64,000 nt of DNA, from the NCBI GenBank assembly GCA_046351095.1, contig JAXLZC010000001.1:2666001-2730000 (forward strand), written 5' to 3'. The stretch's first letter is position 1, and the number at the start of each line of letters is the position of its first letter. This DNA comes from BQWY01 sp046351095. Its GTDB lineage: Bacteria > Nitrospirota > Nitrospiria > Nitrospirales > Nitrospiraceae. A program made the translations under genes and the position numbers. The notes under the pieces were generated by a model. It had not been told where the DNA came from and ran no database searches. It worked only from the letters and a program-made list of their open reading frames with translations. Positions 51,821 through 60,916 of this stretch are shown here, piece by piece.

Positions 51821-53170
51821 GTGGACAGTCGGGTGACGAACGTAGAGGGGCCATGGCCGCTCACACAGGCGGCGACCACGCGGCGGCAATGGCTGCTGTC
51901 GCCCGGTTTTCGGCTGGTGTGGTGGGGGCAGACGGTCTCGCAGGTCGGCGACGGCATCTCCAAGCTGGCGCTGATCTGGTTCGTGTATGCCGTGACCGGC
52001 TCGCCGCTCAAGGCCACCATCATCGGGCTGCTGCAGACCATCCCGCCGATTCTTCTGGGCCCGTTGATCGGTGTTGCGATCGACCGGCTTTCCAAAAAAC
52101 CGTTGCTGATCGGGTCCGATGTCGTGCGGGCCTTCGTCATCGGGTTTATTCCCTGTTGGATGCCCGTCGAATCGTTTACCGTCGATCGCTTGTACCTCTT
52201 GGTTTTTCTGAACAGCGTCGCAACGGCCGTGTTCGGCCCGGCGTTGACGGCGGCCATTCCGGCTATCGTCGAGCGGCGTCACTACACGGCGGCCAACGCG
52301 TTGCTCCAGAGCACCACCAGCCTCGGCGTGATCGTCGGGCCTGCGTTGAGCGGGATGGGCATTGCGGTGCTGAGCTCGCAAGAGGTGCTCTGTTTTAACG
52401 CCGTGTCGTACCTAATTTCCGCTGCCTGCTTTCTGCCGTTGACCTTGAAGGAGGAGCCGCTCGGAAAGGCGACTGCATCCGCTGGCGCAGGCGGTGCAGC
52501 AAAATCGCCGCGACGAGCGTCTGCCTGGCAAGACTTGCGCGAAGCAGTGCAGTTCGCCGTCGTGAAGCAGCCGACGATTTTGGTGCTGACGGTCATGGCC
52601 GCGTTGTATACCTTCGGCTCCAGTGCATTCAGTACGCTGTTTCCCGTATTCGGTCGCAAGATGTTGGACCTCGGTCCGATTGAAGTCGGCTACCTCTGGT
52701 CGGCCTTCGGGGTGGGCTTGATGGCCGTGTCGATCGCACTGATAAAAATCAGCGAATGGGATTTGGCCCGGCGCCTGCGGATGATTTTGCTCGCCACGAC
52801 TGTCAGTGGGTGGTGCATGCTGGGCTTGGTGTGGGTGAACGACCGGTATCTCGCAGCGGTGCTGATGGTGGTGATCGGATGTGGGCTTGGGGCGCTGACA
52901 CCGATTGCCTGGGGCGTCTTGCAGGAATTGACGCCGCCCAATATGGTCGGGCGCGCCCTGTCGCTCTATTCGGCCGGGGCGATGCTGGCGGCGATCGTCG
53001 GCATGTGGTTCTTCGGGTGGACGTCGGAGCACTGGGGCGAAGCGTGGAGCGTCATGGGCATCGGGGTCGTGTTATTCATTACGGCTATTTTTGCGGCGTG
53101 GTTCGTGCGGTGGACACAACGGCGTGATGCGAGCATCGGCGCCGTTGCCGCGCCCGCGCCGGCGCGGTGA
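51821..53170 (+). CDS. MFS transporter (paralogue 1)
   Basis: A 449-residue, 12-helix major-facilitator transporter. It begins FRLVWWGQTVSQVGDGISKLALIWFVYAVTG, with DRLSKKPLLIGSDVVRA in the helix 2-3 loop and FGPALTAAIPAIVER; the plan matches the Enterobactin/macrolide exporter-like MFS (EntS/MefA group). GTG at 51821 is the start, with AGGAG about nine bases upstream. It is clearly paralogous to the protein at 57339. It lies 62 bases upstream of the debranching-enzyme gene. Substrate unknown. Confidence 0.85.
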   Translation: MDSRVTNVEGPWPLTQAATTRRQWLLSPGFRLVWWGQTVSQVGDGISKLALIWFVYAVTGSPLKATIIGLLQTIPPILLGPLIGVAIDRLSKKPLLIGSDVVRAFVIGFIPCWMPVESFTVDRLYLLVFLNSVATAVFGPALTAAIPAIVERRHYTAANALLQSTTSLGVIVGPALSGMGIAVLSSQEVLCFNAVSYLISAACFLPLTLKEEPLGKATASAGAGGAAKSPRRASAWQDLREAVQFAVVKQPTILVLTVMAALYTFGSSAFSTLFPVFGRKMLDLGPIEVGYLWSAFGVGLMAVSIALIKISEWDLARRLRMILLATTVSGWCMLGLVWVNDRYLAAVLMVVIGCGLGALTPIAWGVLQELTPPNMVGRALSLYSAGAMLAAIVGMWFFGWTSEHWGEAWSVMGIGVVLFITAIFAAWFVRWTQRRDASIGAVAAPAPAR

Positions 53171-53232
53171 ACGTGCGGACGCGTTCCAGAAGGGGCGCGT
53201 AGACAATACGAACGGAGAGAAAAGGGTAGGGC

Positions 53233-55401
53233 ATGGCGGAAACCATCATTCGGGTGAAAGACCAGTTTTATATCCATGCGGAATCGTCGTTGGTCGACGA
53301 CCGGACGCGCGTGTTAAAACACGGCGAATCGTTCGCCGTCCTCGATCGATACGGCGACATCCAGCCGCTTGAAGCCTTTACGCATGGGCTCTATCACGAG
53401 GGCACGCGCTACCTGTCGCACTTGGAACTGTTCCTCGGCGGAGAACGGCCGATGTTTTTGAGTTCGTCGGTGCGCGAGGACAATGCGGCGCTGACCGTCG
53501 ACCTGACGAACCTGGACGTGAAGGAGGACGAGCGTATCGTGCTGCGCCGCGGTACGGTGCATATCTTGCGCTCGCGCTTTCTCTGGGATGGTGTCTGTTA
53601 CGAACAGGTGCGGTTGGTTCATTACGGGCTCGAACCGATCAGCGTCGATCTCTCGTTCCGGTTCGACGCCGACTTCGCGGATATTTTCGAGGTCCGCGGC
53701 ACGACCCGCGCGAAGCGCGGCGAACGGCTGCCCACCGCCGTCACGGCGGATACGGTGACGCTGGGATACGAAGGTCTCGATCGTGTCGTGCGTCGCACGC
53801 AACTGCGATTCGAGCCGGCGCCGGAGCGGCTGACGCAAAGCGATGCGCTTTTTACCCGCCGTTTGGAGCCGAAGGAAGAAGTGACGATTGCGCTGACCGT
53901 CTCGTGCGAACGCAACGGCTGCGGGCAGGTGTCGCTGTCGTACGACCAGGCCTGTTCTCATGCGAACCAGGCGCTGCGCGACAGCATGGCGATGGATTGC
54001 GAGGTCGAGACCACCGACTGGCAATTCAACAATTGGCTGCAACGTTCGCGGACCGACCTGCATATGATGGTCACGCAAACACCCCAGGGGAGTTATCCCT
54101 ACGCAGGTGTCCCGTGGTTCAGCACGCCGTTCGGGCGCGACGGCATCATCACGGCCATGGAATATCTGTGGGTGAATCCGGCGATCGCGCAAGGCGTGCT
54201 CGATTACTTGGCGGTGACGCAGGCGAAGGAAGTCGATCCGGCGCGTGACGCGGAGCCCGGCAAGATTTTGCACGAGAGTCGGCTGGGTGAAATGGCGGCG
54301 CTCGGCGAAATTCCCTTCGGGCGGTACTACGGCAGTGTGGACTCGACGCCGCTGTTCATTATGCTGGCGGGCGCCTATTACGAACGTACGAGCGATGTGG
54401 AGTTGCTGCATCGTATTTGGCCGAATCTCGAATTGGCGCTTGCCTGGCTCGATCGCTACGGCGATGCGGATGGCGACGGGTTCGTCGAATATGCGCGCCA
54501 ATCGAAAAATGGCTTGGTCCATCAAGGGTGGAAAGATTCGCACGACTCGGTGTTCCACATGGACGGCCGTATGGTCGAGCCGCCGATCGCCTTGTGCGAA
54601 GTGCAGGGATATGTCTATGCGGCGAAGAAGAGCGCGGCTCTGTGCGCCGAGGTGCTTGGCAAGTCCGCGGTGGCGGAACGGTTGCGGGCAGAAGCGCGGA
54701 AGGTACAACAGCGGTTCGAGGCGTCGTTTTGGCTGGAATCCTTGTCCAACTATGCATTGGCGCTCGACGGTGCGAAGCGTCCCTGTGTCGTGCAGTCGTC
54801 GAACGCGGGCCATTGCCTCTTTGCGGGAATCGCCGATGAGGCTCGCGCAAGGCGGGTGGCCGACACGTTGTTGAGTCCGGCGATGTTTTCGGGCTGGGGT
54901 GTGCGGACGCTCGGTGACCGCGAGGTGCGGTACAGTCCGATGTCCTATCACAACGGCTCGATCTGGCCGCACGACAATGCGGTGATCGCGATGGGTATGT
55001 CGCGCTACGGCATGACCGATGCGGCCGTGACGATCATGAAGGCGCTGTTCGATGCGTCGCTCTATATGGATCAGAATCGTCTGCCGGAGTTGTTTTGCGG
55101 ATTCACGCGGCGGGAGGGTGAAGGGCCCAGTCTCTATCCGGTGGCCTGCTCGCCGCAAGCCTGGAGTGCGGGCTCGGCATATTTGCTGGTGGCGGCGGCC
55201 TTAGGGCTTTCCATCGATGCGGCGGCTCGGCGCGTGACGTTCCGGCGCCCACAGCTTCCCGATTTTTTGGAAGAGATGTCGATGCGCAATTTGCGTGTCG
55301 GAGACGCGACCGTCGATCTTCGTGTCTCGAAGGGACGTGTCGGCCTCTCGATCGAAACGGTTCGGCAGGATGGTCGTGTCGATGTCGTCGTGACGAAGTG
55401 A
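53233..55401 (+). CDS. Amylo-alpha-1,6-glucosidase-like glycogen debranching enzyme
   Basis: A 722-residue protein with an N-terminal glycogen-debranching (GDE_N_bis) domain (IRVKDQFYIHAESSLVDDRTRVLKHGESFAVLDRYGDIQP) and a C-terminal alpha/alpha barrel glucosidase domain, GH133-like. The catalytic-domain motifs PWFSTPFGRDGIITAMEYLWVNP and GLVHQGWKDSHDSVFHMDGRMVEPP are visible, as is the C-terminal SYHNGSIWPHDNAVIAMGM. It cleaves alpha-1,6 branches in glycogen-like glucans. The N-terminus starts without a signal peptide. It probably forms a unit with the GT4 gene and the MFS genes. Confidence 0.9.
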   Translation: MAETIIRVKDQFYIHAESSLVDDRTRVLKHGESFAVLDRYGDIQPLEAFTHGLYHEGTRYLSHLELFLGGERPMFLSSSVREDNAALTVDLTNLDVKEDERIVLRRGTVHILRSRFLWDGVCYEQVRLVHYGLEPISVDLSFRFDADFADIFEVRGTTRAKRGERLPTAVTADTVTLGYEGLDRVVRRTQLRFEPAPERLTQSDALFTRRLEPKEEVTIALTVSCERNGCGQVSLSYDQACSHANQALRDSMAMDCEVETTDWQFNNWLQRSRTDLHMMVTQTPQGSYPYAGVPWFSTPFGRDGIITAMEYLWVNPAIAQGVLDYLAVTQAKEVDPARDAEPGKILHESRLGEMAALGEIPFGRYYGSVDSTPLFIMLAGAYYERTSDVELLHRIWPNLELALAWLDRYGDADGDGFVEYARQSKNGLVHQGWKDSHDSVFHMDGRMVEPPIALCEVQGYVYAAKKSAALCAEVLGKSAVAERLRAEARKVQQRFEASFWLESLSNYALALDGAKRPCVVQSSNAGHCLFAGIADEARARRVADTLLSPAMFSGWGVRTLGDREVRYSPMSYHNGSIWPHDNAVIAMGMSRYGMTDAAVTIMKALFDASLYMDQNRLPELFCGFTRREGEGPSLYPVACSPQAWSAGSAYLLVAAALGLSIDAAARRVTFRRPQLPDFLEEMSMRNLRVGDATVDLRVSKGRVGLSIETVRQDGRVDVVVTK

Positions 55402-55880
55402 GGCCCTTGTGTCCTCAGCCACGACATACTGAGGCGATTTGGGGAGCGCGAGCGCCCATGAGCTCTTTCCTACGGCGCTATCGTGCGAAAGAGAGAAGCG
55501 GGGGCCTTAGCCCCCATCTTTAGTGGTATTTTTTGGATTGTCTCTCCAGCCATTCAGCTCTACTCTCGAAGCATCCAGCCTGAAGTGCTCACATACATCC
55601 TGATCAGTCTATCTCGTAAGTGATTGAAATATATTTATTATTTTTATCGCATTCACGGATACTCCTAAGGGGGTTCTGCTCCTGAGCGTTCCCCTGTTAC
55701 TGATTCGACGGGCCGTAATCCTCCCCTTAGACCCTCGAATATATTTTCACGCCAACGTGCACTCCCCTTTTGTCCATTGAGCGGTTTAGACGCTCGTCGT
55801 ACCCTCGCGCCGTCAACACCAGCGCGGAATTACGCCGAAACGTTGCAACTTTGTGCGGTCTACGTAAAGCGGACTCGAGT
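55402..55880 (+). other. AT-rich intergenic region
   Basis: About 480 bases between the debranching enzyme and a small exported protein. It holds a GGGGGC / GCCCCC hairpin with loop CTTA (55500-55515) lacking a T-run, so a weak terminator at most. The part 55610-55680 is notably AT-rich (TATTTATTATTTTTATC) and probably contains a promoter. No coding signal is seen. Confidence 0.35.
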
Positions 55881-56195
55881 GTGTGCGCATGGACACGAAT
55901 TGTCCAAATGGTGTGTGTCGTCGTCGGACTGCTGAGTGGAATGCCTCCTGCATTAGCTTCCGATACGTGGTTGGTCCAACAGCAGGCTCCCTCCCAAGCC
56001 GTTCGCGCGCAACTCTTCGCGATCGAAGGGCACGGCGAGATGAGAATTTACGTGTTGCGCGATTCGATGGGACGGTTTCATCGCTTACGTATTGATGCGC
56101 AGACGAAACGTGAGCGGCCGCTCGTACCGGGCGAGTGGGTCGATGTGCAGGTCGCACCGGATGGGCGGGCGATTTCGATTATGCCCGCAAAGTAA
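55881..56195 (+). CDS. Small exported protein of unknown function
   Basis: A short protein with an N-terminal hydrophobic stretch (VQMVCVVVGLLSGMPPALASD) that looks like a signal peptide, and a beta-rich mature part of about 75 residues with GHGEMRIYVLRDSMGRFHRLRIDAQTKRERPLVPGEWVDVQVAPDGRA. That pattern (YV-x-RD-x-x-G-x-x-x-RL) recurs in short exported proteins of nitrifier genomes. I use GTG at 55881; a TTG at 55770 and ATG at 55908 are alternatives and neither has a clear ribosome site. Function unknown. It is 36 bases upstream of the GT4 gene. Confidence 0.55.
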   Translation: MCAWTRIVQMVCVVVGLLSGMPPALASDTWLVQQQAPSQAVRAQLFAIEGHGEMRIYVLRDSMGRFHRLRIDAQTKRERPLVPGEWVDVQVAPDGRAISIMPAK

Positions 56196-56231
56196 TCGGG
56201 CCACAGTCGGTGGGATGATTCAGGAGGACGC

Positions 56232-57299
56232 ATGAAAATCGCGCAGATCGCTCCATTGTGGGAAAGTGTTCCGCCGCAGCGGTACGGGGGAACCGAGCGC
56301 ATCGTGTCATACATCACCGAGGAGTTGGTTCGGCAGGGACACGATGTCACGTTGTTCGCCAGTGGCGATTCGGTGACGTCCGCCAAGTTGGAGGCGATCT
56401 GCCCGCAGGCGTTGCGCCTGAACACCGGCATCTTCAATCGCGATGCCCCGCAAGTGCTGCAGCAGGAGCGCGCCTTCGGTCAAATGGCCGGAGAGTTCGA
56501 CTTGATCCATTCGCACCTCGATTTCCTCGGGTTTCCGATTGCGCGCCGTGTAAAAACGCCGGTCGTCACGACGTTGCATGGGCGTCTGGACCTGCCGGAG
56601 TTGGTGCCGATCTTCAAAGAATTTTCCGATATGCCCTTGGTGTCCATCTCGGCCTCGCAGCGCCGTCCGTTGCCCTGGTGCAATTGGGTCGGCACCGTAC
56701 ATCACGGGCTGCCGGATTTGTACGCACCGAAGTACGAGCCGGGAAAATACTTGGCCTACCTCGGGCGCATGTCTCCCGAGAAGCGGCCGGACCACGCGAT
56801 CGAACTCGCGAAGCGCGTCGGGATTCCGCTCAAGATGGCGGCGAAGGTGGACACGGCGGATGAAGCGTATTTCCGCGCCGCCGTCGAGCCGCAGTTGCGG
56901 CATCCGTTGATCGAGTTCGTCGGGGAAATTACGGATCGCGAAAAAGACGATTTTGTCGGGAACGCCATCGCCTTGGTCTGTCCGTACGATTGGCCCGAAC
57001 CCTTCGGGATTGTGCTGATCGAAGCGTTGGCATGCGGAACTCCGGTGCTGGCCTATCGTCGCGGGTCGATCCCGGAAATCATCGAGCCGGGCGTGTCCGG
57101 ATTCATCAGCGAGAATTTGGATGAGATGGTCGCGTCGGTGGCGAGCCTCTCCACCATCGACCGTCGAGCCTGCCGCGCGGCATTCGACCGTCGCTTCACT
57201 GCGAAGCGGATGGTGACCGACTATTTGAAGATTTATGACGAGTTGGCCAACGGCTTGCGCCCGACGGGCGTGGGCTCGCGGGCCGGGGCAATGGGCTAA
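56232..57299 (+). CDS. Glycosyltransferase family 4 protein
   Basis: A 355-residue GT-B glycosyltransferase. N-terminal MKIAQIAPLWESVPPQRYGGTERIV is the family's acceptor-binding start; C-terminal YLGRMSPEKRPDHAIELAKR and EPFGIVLIEALACGTPVLAYRRGSIPEII hold the nucleotide-sugar donor site with the E-x7-E motif. Acceptor and donor are not deducible; the neighbours suggest glucan or trehalose-type work. GGAGG precedes the ATG. It is followed by an MFS gene 39 bases after its stop. Confidence 0.9.
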   Translation: MKIAQIAPLWESVPPQRYGGTERIVSYITEELVRQGHDVTLFASGDSVTSAKLEAICPQALRLNTGIFNRDAPQVLQQERAFGQMAGEFDLIHSHLDFLGFPIARRVKTPVVTTLHGRLDLPELVPIFKEFSDMPLVSISASQRRPLPWCNWVGTVHHGLPDLYAPKYEPGKYLAYLGRMSPEKRPDHAIELAKRVGIPLKMAAKVDTADEAYFRAAVEPQLRHPLIEFVGEITDREKDDFVGNAIALVCPYDWPEPFGIVLIEALACGTPVLAYRRGSIPEIIEPGVSGFISENLDEMVASVASLSTIDRRACRAAFDRRFTAKRMVTDYLKIYDELANGLRPTGVGSRAGAMG

Positions 57300-57338
57300 G
57301 CGCGCTGCCAGGACGGCAGTGTGAGGAGAGACGTAACG

Positions 57339-58640
57339 ATGACGACGGGGGAGCAGACGGTCGAGTCGGTGAATGAGGCCGTTGGTCTGAAGCAACGTGT
57401 GCTGCGGATGCTTCCGCCAGGGTTCGACCTGGTCCGGAGCCGGAATTTCGGTTTCCTGTTTTGGGGCCAGCTGACGTCGCAAATCGGCGATAGCCTCAGC
57501 AAGGTCGCGTTGCTGTGGTTTGTCTATCAGTTGACCGGTTCCGCCTTGAAGATGGCGGTCATCGGTCTCCTGCAGACGGTGCCACCGCTGGTGCTGGGGC
57601 CGATCGTCGGCGTGTATCTGGATCGGATGCCGAAGAAGAGCACGATGATCGGCGTCGATTTATTGCGTACGGTGCTGGTGGCGCTGATCCCGATCCTGTA
57701 CGGCCTCGACCTGTTGGCGCTGCAAGGGTTGTATTGTTTGGTGTTCCTGAACGCCATCGTTTCCATGGTTTTCGGGCCGGCGCTAGCGTCGTCGGTGCCT
57801 TTGATCGTTGAACGGACTCAGCTCACCTCGGCGAATGCCTGGCTGCAAGGGACGGCGAACATCGGGGTGTTGGTCGGTCCGATCATCAGCGGATTGGGGA
57901 TCGCGACGATCGGTGCGCAGAACGTGTTGTATGTCGATGCGGCGACGTTTTTGATTTCCGCCCTCTGCCTCATGCCGATCGCCGTGCGCGAGCCGGAATG
58001 GGGGATTAAGTCCACCACCACCAATCGTTCGTTTCTCCATGAGTTGAGTGTGGGGTTCCGCTTTGTCTTCACGCGCGACCGCACCATGTTTGCGCTGATG
58101 ATGACGGCGGCCTTGTATAGCCTCGGTGTGAGCGCGTTTGTCTTCATGCTTCCGGTATTTGCGGAGCGCACGCTGGCGGTCGGTCCCGTGGAATTGGGCT
58201 GGCTGTGGTCTGGGCTTGGCGTCGGGATGTTAATCACCTCTATTTGGATGGCGTCCAAGAGTCAGGACGATGTGTTCAGCCGGTTCCGTATGGTTGCCGC
58301 CGCAATGGCGGTCGGCGGGTTGGCCGTCTGCGCGCTTAGCACGATGCATACGCCGGGGCTGGCCATCGGGTTGATCGTGATCATCGGCGCCTGCACGGCG
58401 GTGTTTATGCCGATTGTGTGGGGCATCCTCCAAGAAGTCACGCCGGAGCCCCTGTTGGGCCGCGTGTTCACGACCTTCAGCACCGGCGGCATGGCGGCGT
58501 CGATGGCCGGAATGGCGGGGTTCGGGTGGGCGGCAGATGCCATTGGTCCGAGTGCCAGCCTCATCGGAATCGGCGTAGTCCTGCTGGGTACCGCGCTGTT
58601 TGCGTCCCAGTGCAGCCGCCCGACGATGATTCATCGGTAA
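57339..58640 (+). CDS. MFS transporter (paralogue 2)
   Basis: A 433-residue, 12-helix MFS transporter strongly similar in sequence order to the one at 51821 (GFLFWGQLTSQIGDSLSKVALLWFVYQLTG...DRMPKKSTMIGVDLLRT...FGPALASSVPLIVERTQLTSANAWLQGTANIGVLVGP). ATG at 57339 has GAGGAGA about nine bases upstream; an in-frame GTG at 57321 adds six residues. It ends before a terminator-like hairpin. The two paralogues enclose the debranching enzyme and GT4, suggesting an old local duplication. Confidence 0.85.
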   Translation: MTTGEQTVESVNEAVGLKQRVLRMLPPGFDLVRSRNFGFLFWGQLTSQIGDSLSKVALLWFVYQLTGSALKMAVIGLLQTVPPLVLGPIVGVYLDRMPKKSTMIGVDLLRTVLVALIPILYGLDLLALQGLYCLVFLNAIVSMVFGPALASSVPLIVERTQLTSANAWLQGTANIGVLVGPIISGLGIATIGAQNVLYVDAATFLISALCLMPIAVREPEWGIKSTTTNRSFLHELSVGFRFVFTRDRTMFALMMTAALYSLGVSAFVFMLPVFAERTLAVGPVELGWLWSGLGVGMLITSIWMASKSQDDVFSRFRMVAAAMAVGGLAVCALSTMHTPGLAIGLIVIIGACTAVFMPIVWGILQEVTPEPLLGRVFTTFSTGGMAASMAGMAGFGWAADAIGPSASLIGIGVVLLGTALFASQCSRPTMIHR

Positions 58641-58671
58641 GCACAGAGTTTCAGCAAGTAGTAAATGCAAA

Positions 58672-58708
58672 GCCCGCGTTTCGCATCGAAGGATGCGGCG
58701 CGGGTTTT
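58672..58708 (+). terminator. Terminator after the MFS paralogue 2 gene
   Basis: Outer stem CCCGCG / CGCGGG, inner stem CGCATC / GATGCG with loop GAAG and a 3-base asymmetric bulge, followed by TTTT. It lies about 30 bases after the stop of the MFS gene and is read in the plus direction. Confidence 0.7.
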
Positions 58709-58871
58709 GTTGTGTCTATACGTGAGTTGGAGGAGCAGCGACGACTCGGTCACGGTCGATGCCGGAACCCGAGGATGTCGATCATGTGCAGTGGGGAGGA
58801 TAAAGCAGGAAGGAGATTACTAGTGGATGCGGTTGCCTGGATGTCGCCACCCAGGCAACCGAAGCAGATTA

Positions 58872-59600
58872 TTACTTAATGACAAAGTGCGCGCGGCGAT
58901 TGGACTGCCAGCACGCATCGTTATGCTCGCGGCAGAACGGCCGTTCCTTGCCGTAGCTGACGATTTGCAGTTGCGACGCCGAGACGCCCAAGTTTTCGAG
59001 ATACCGCTTCACCGACTTGGCGCGCTGTTCGCCGAGGATCAGGTTGTAGGCGGAGGTTCCGCGCTCGTCGCAGTGCCCCTCGATAAGGATCTTGCCGTTC
59101 GTATTGTTCCGCAAGAGCTTCGCATTTTCTTCCAGCGTCGTGCGTGCGTCTTGCCGCAGCCCGGACTGGTCGAAGTCGAAATAGACGTCCTGCAAAGAGC
59201 CGGACGGTTCGACAGCTGGCGGCGGTTCGATCGGCTTCGCCACAGGTGCTTGGGCGATTTGTGGCAAGGGCGCCGGCTCGACCGGAGGCGGCGGTGGTGC
59301 GACCGCTTCGGCGACGACCGGTGGTGCAGGCGGAACCGGCGCCGGTTCCGCGACTGTCGGCGGAGCGGGTGGCGGCTCCATTGCGGGCGGCGGAGTCGGC
59401 TGCGAGATGCTCGGCGGAGGCGGCGCCTCCGGGGCAATTTCTAGAATCGGAGGAGGGGGAGCCGCTGCCTGCGGACCGGGGACGGTCGATTGATCTCCGA
59501 CGCCCGTCGAAATCTTTTTCCCAGAGCAGCCGGCGATGAGTCCGACGGCAACGACTCCAAGGAGGAGTCTCTGAACGGAGGTGGCGAACGATGAACGCAT
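58872..59600 (-). CDS. pal: Peptidoglycan-associated lipoprotein Pal
   Basis: A 242-residue OmpA-family lipoprotein linking the outer membrane to peptidoglycan within Tol-Pal. Signal peptide with lipobox GLIAGC at about 20-25. A long Pro/Ala-rich spacer (about residues 35-130) is much longer than in E. coli Pal. The C-terminal OmpA domain shows VYFDFDQSGLRQDARTTL, then LIEGHCDERGTSAYNLILGEQRAKSVKRYL and IVSYGKERPFC. GGGAGA before ATG at 59600 fixes the start; an upstream ATG is less likely. No tol genes are adjacent in this window. Confidence 0.93.
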   Translation of the reverse strand: MRSSFATSVQRLLLGVVAVGLIAGCSGKKISTGVGDQSTVPGPQAAAPPPPILEIAPEAPPPPSISQPTPPPAMEPPPAPPTVAEPAPVPPAPPVVAEAVAPPPPPVEPAPLPQIAQAPVAKPIEPPPAVEPSGSLQDVYFDFDQSGLRQDARTTLEENAKLLRNNTNGKILIEGHCDERGTSAYNLILGEQRAKSVKRYLENLGVSASQLQIVSYGKERPFCREHNDACWQSNRRAHFVIK

Positions 59601-60003
59601 ACGCGAATCTCCCTTAGTGAGAGTGAGTAATGGCAGTGCGATAGGACCGACGACGTGCTGGCTCAACGACTGTAAGGCGGCCGGTATGAGGAGGCGTGAT
59701 AACAGTGTGGCAGCATGCTTCAAACGCACAGCCTCTTATACTATGGCCTGCAACGGAAACCAAGATGCTGCTGCTGGAATTACGCAGTATTTTTGTGTAG
59801 CGGCCGGCATTGCGGAGCTAGGAATCGGAGCGGCGGTACGTTCCCGTCTCATTACCTGGAGTGAGCGTAGGATGTTTTACGGAGAAGGGACGGCTAGGAC
59901 CTATGTGGAGAGCGCGAACGTGCCTGCCCCGACTAGGCAGACGTTCAGCTCTACCGTGACGGCGTCGTCTGCGTGCAGATGTGTCGGAAGGTGGTGAAGG
60001 GAA
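59601..60003. other. Intergenic region between pal and tRNA-Lys
   Basis: About 400 bases. The pal-proximal end carries the ribosome site and likely promoter of pal. An open frame on the plus strand spans much of it, but it has no ribosome site, no family features and looks like random sequence, so I do not call it. The far end is 3' to the tRNA-Lys gene. Confidence 0.35.
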
Positions 60004-60079
<76 letters not shown>

Positions 60080-60134
60080 CACCAAGAAGGATATGTCGAA
60101 TCCGGCGGTCGCTGCGGTGTGGTCACCGGCGGTA

Positions 60135-60210
60135 TGGCGCGCCTGACAGGATTTGAACCTGTGGCCCCTGGCTCCGGAGGCCAGTGCTCTATCCGCTGAG
60201 CTACAGGCGC
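60135..60210 (-). tRNA. tRNA-Arg (anticodon CCG)
   Basis: Minus strand, 76 nt including encoded CCA: acceptor GCGCCTG / CAGGCGC, D-arm TAGCTCAGCGGATAGAGC, anticodon arm CTGGCCTCCGGAGCCAG giving CCG, T-arm ACAGGTTCAAATCCTGT. Discriminator base G. It lies 55 bases upstream of tRNA-Lys on the same strand and may be transcribed with it. Confidence 0.95.
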
Positions 60211-60270
60211 ACAGAGTCGAGTTGCGCAACTTACCACAGCCATTTGCGGCATGTCCAGACGCAGTGGAAC

Positions 60271-60891
60271 TTATCGGCGCGATGCGCGCGTCTTCGGCAG
60301 GAACCCGTATGGGAGGAGCCACTCTTCGCGGCGCTCGCCCGTCAGTGCACGGTGCGCGGCCAGCGCGCCGGCTTCTCGTGCGGCAAAGTCCTGGCTCTCG
60401 TCATCCGAACGACCGAGGCCGGTGATCGGCACAAACGGTTGGCTGGAGCAAGGTCCTTGGACTAGCGAGCCCTCTTGCACCGGCAAGCCCATCAGGCGGC
60501 ATGTTATGGGGCGATCGACATAGACGGCACAGGCACCGTCGTCGAGGAGCGCGGGGCAGGGGCGATCGGAGAACTGGCTGACCAGGCGGTCGATCTCCGC
60601 GTCGTCCCACTCATCCAGGTGAGGCTGCCGACGAAGTTGAGGGAAGGCGGTTTCGTACGCGGTGATTTGTTCGTCAGCGCGCGTCCGAATGTGTTGTGCG
60701 AGATCCAGGGGAAGTTGTGCTACCGCTTCCGTGAGCCGTGCGGCATCCAGGCTGGTGATCGGAAACGGTCCGATGCAGCAGGCGTGACAGCCGCGTGCGC
60801 AGGGGAGTGTGTCGAGCGCCTGGGCGCGTCCTCGTTCAAACACCGCGTCCGCCCGAGCGGCGAGATCCTCGGCGAAGGCGCGAGCGAGCAT
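60271..60891 (-). CDS. YkgJ-family Cys-cluster protein
   Basis: A 206-residue protein with the CxxxCxxCC cluster in CARGCHACC (about 32-40) and later cysteines in RPCPALLDDGACAVYVDRPITCRLMG, the same plan as the protein at 33847. No signal peptide. Probably binds zinc or an iron-sulfur-type metal; role unknown. I use ATG at 60891; upstream in-frame codons overlap the next gene. It ends close to the two tRNA genes. Confidence 0.8.
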   Translation of the reverse strand: MLARAFAEDLAARADAVFERGRAQALDTLPCARGCHACCIGPFPITSLDAARLTEAVAQLPLDLAQHIRTRADEQITAYETAFPQLRRQPHLDEWDDAEIDRLVSQFSDRPCPALLDDGACAVYVDRPITCRLMGLPVQEGSLVQGPCSSQPFVPITGLGRSDDESQDFAAREAGALAAHRALTGERREEWLLPYGFLPKTRASRR

Positions 60892-60916
60892 GCGGGGTTC
60901 GTCCGGTGTCGGTGCG

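Noticed and set aside
49895..52381. 828-codon minus-strand frame across kup, the BON gene and an MFS gene
   Set aside because: It overlaps three well-supported genes and reads as low-complexity Arg/Gly sequence, the reverse of the Lys/Glu/Pro linker.
53314..55158. 614-codon minus-strand frame
   Set aside because: Antisense to the debranching enzyme; no motif and Arg/His-rich composition.
59581..59997. 138-codon plus-strand frame upstream of tRNA-Lys
   Set aside because: No ribosome site, no recognisable protein pattern, and it overlaps the pal promoter region.
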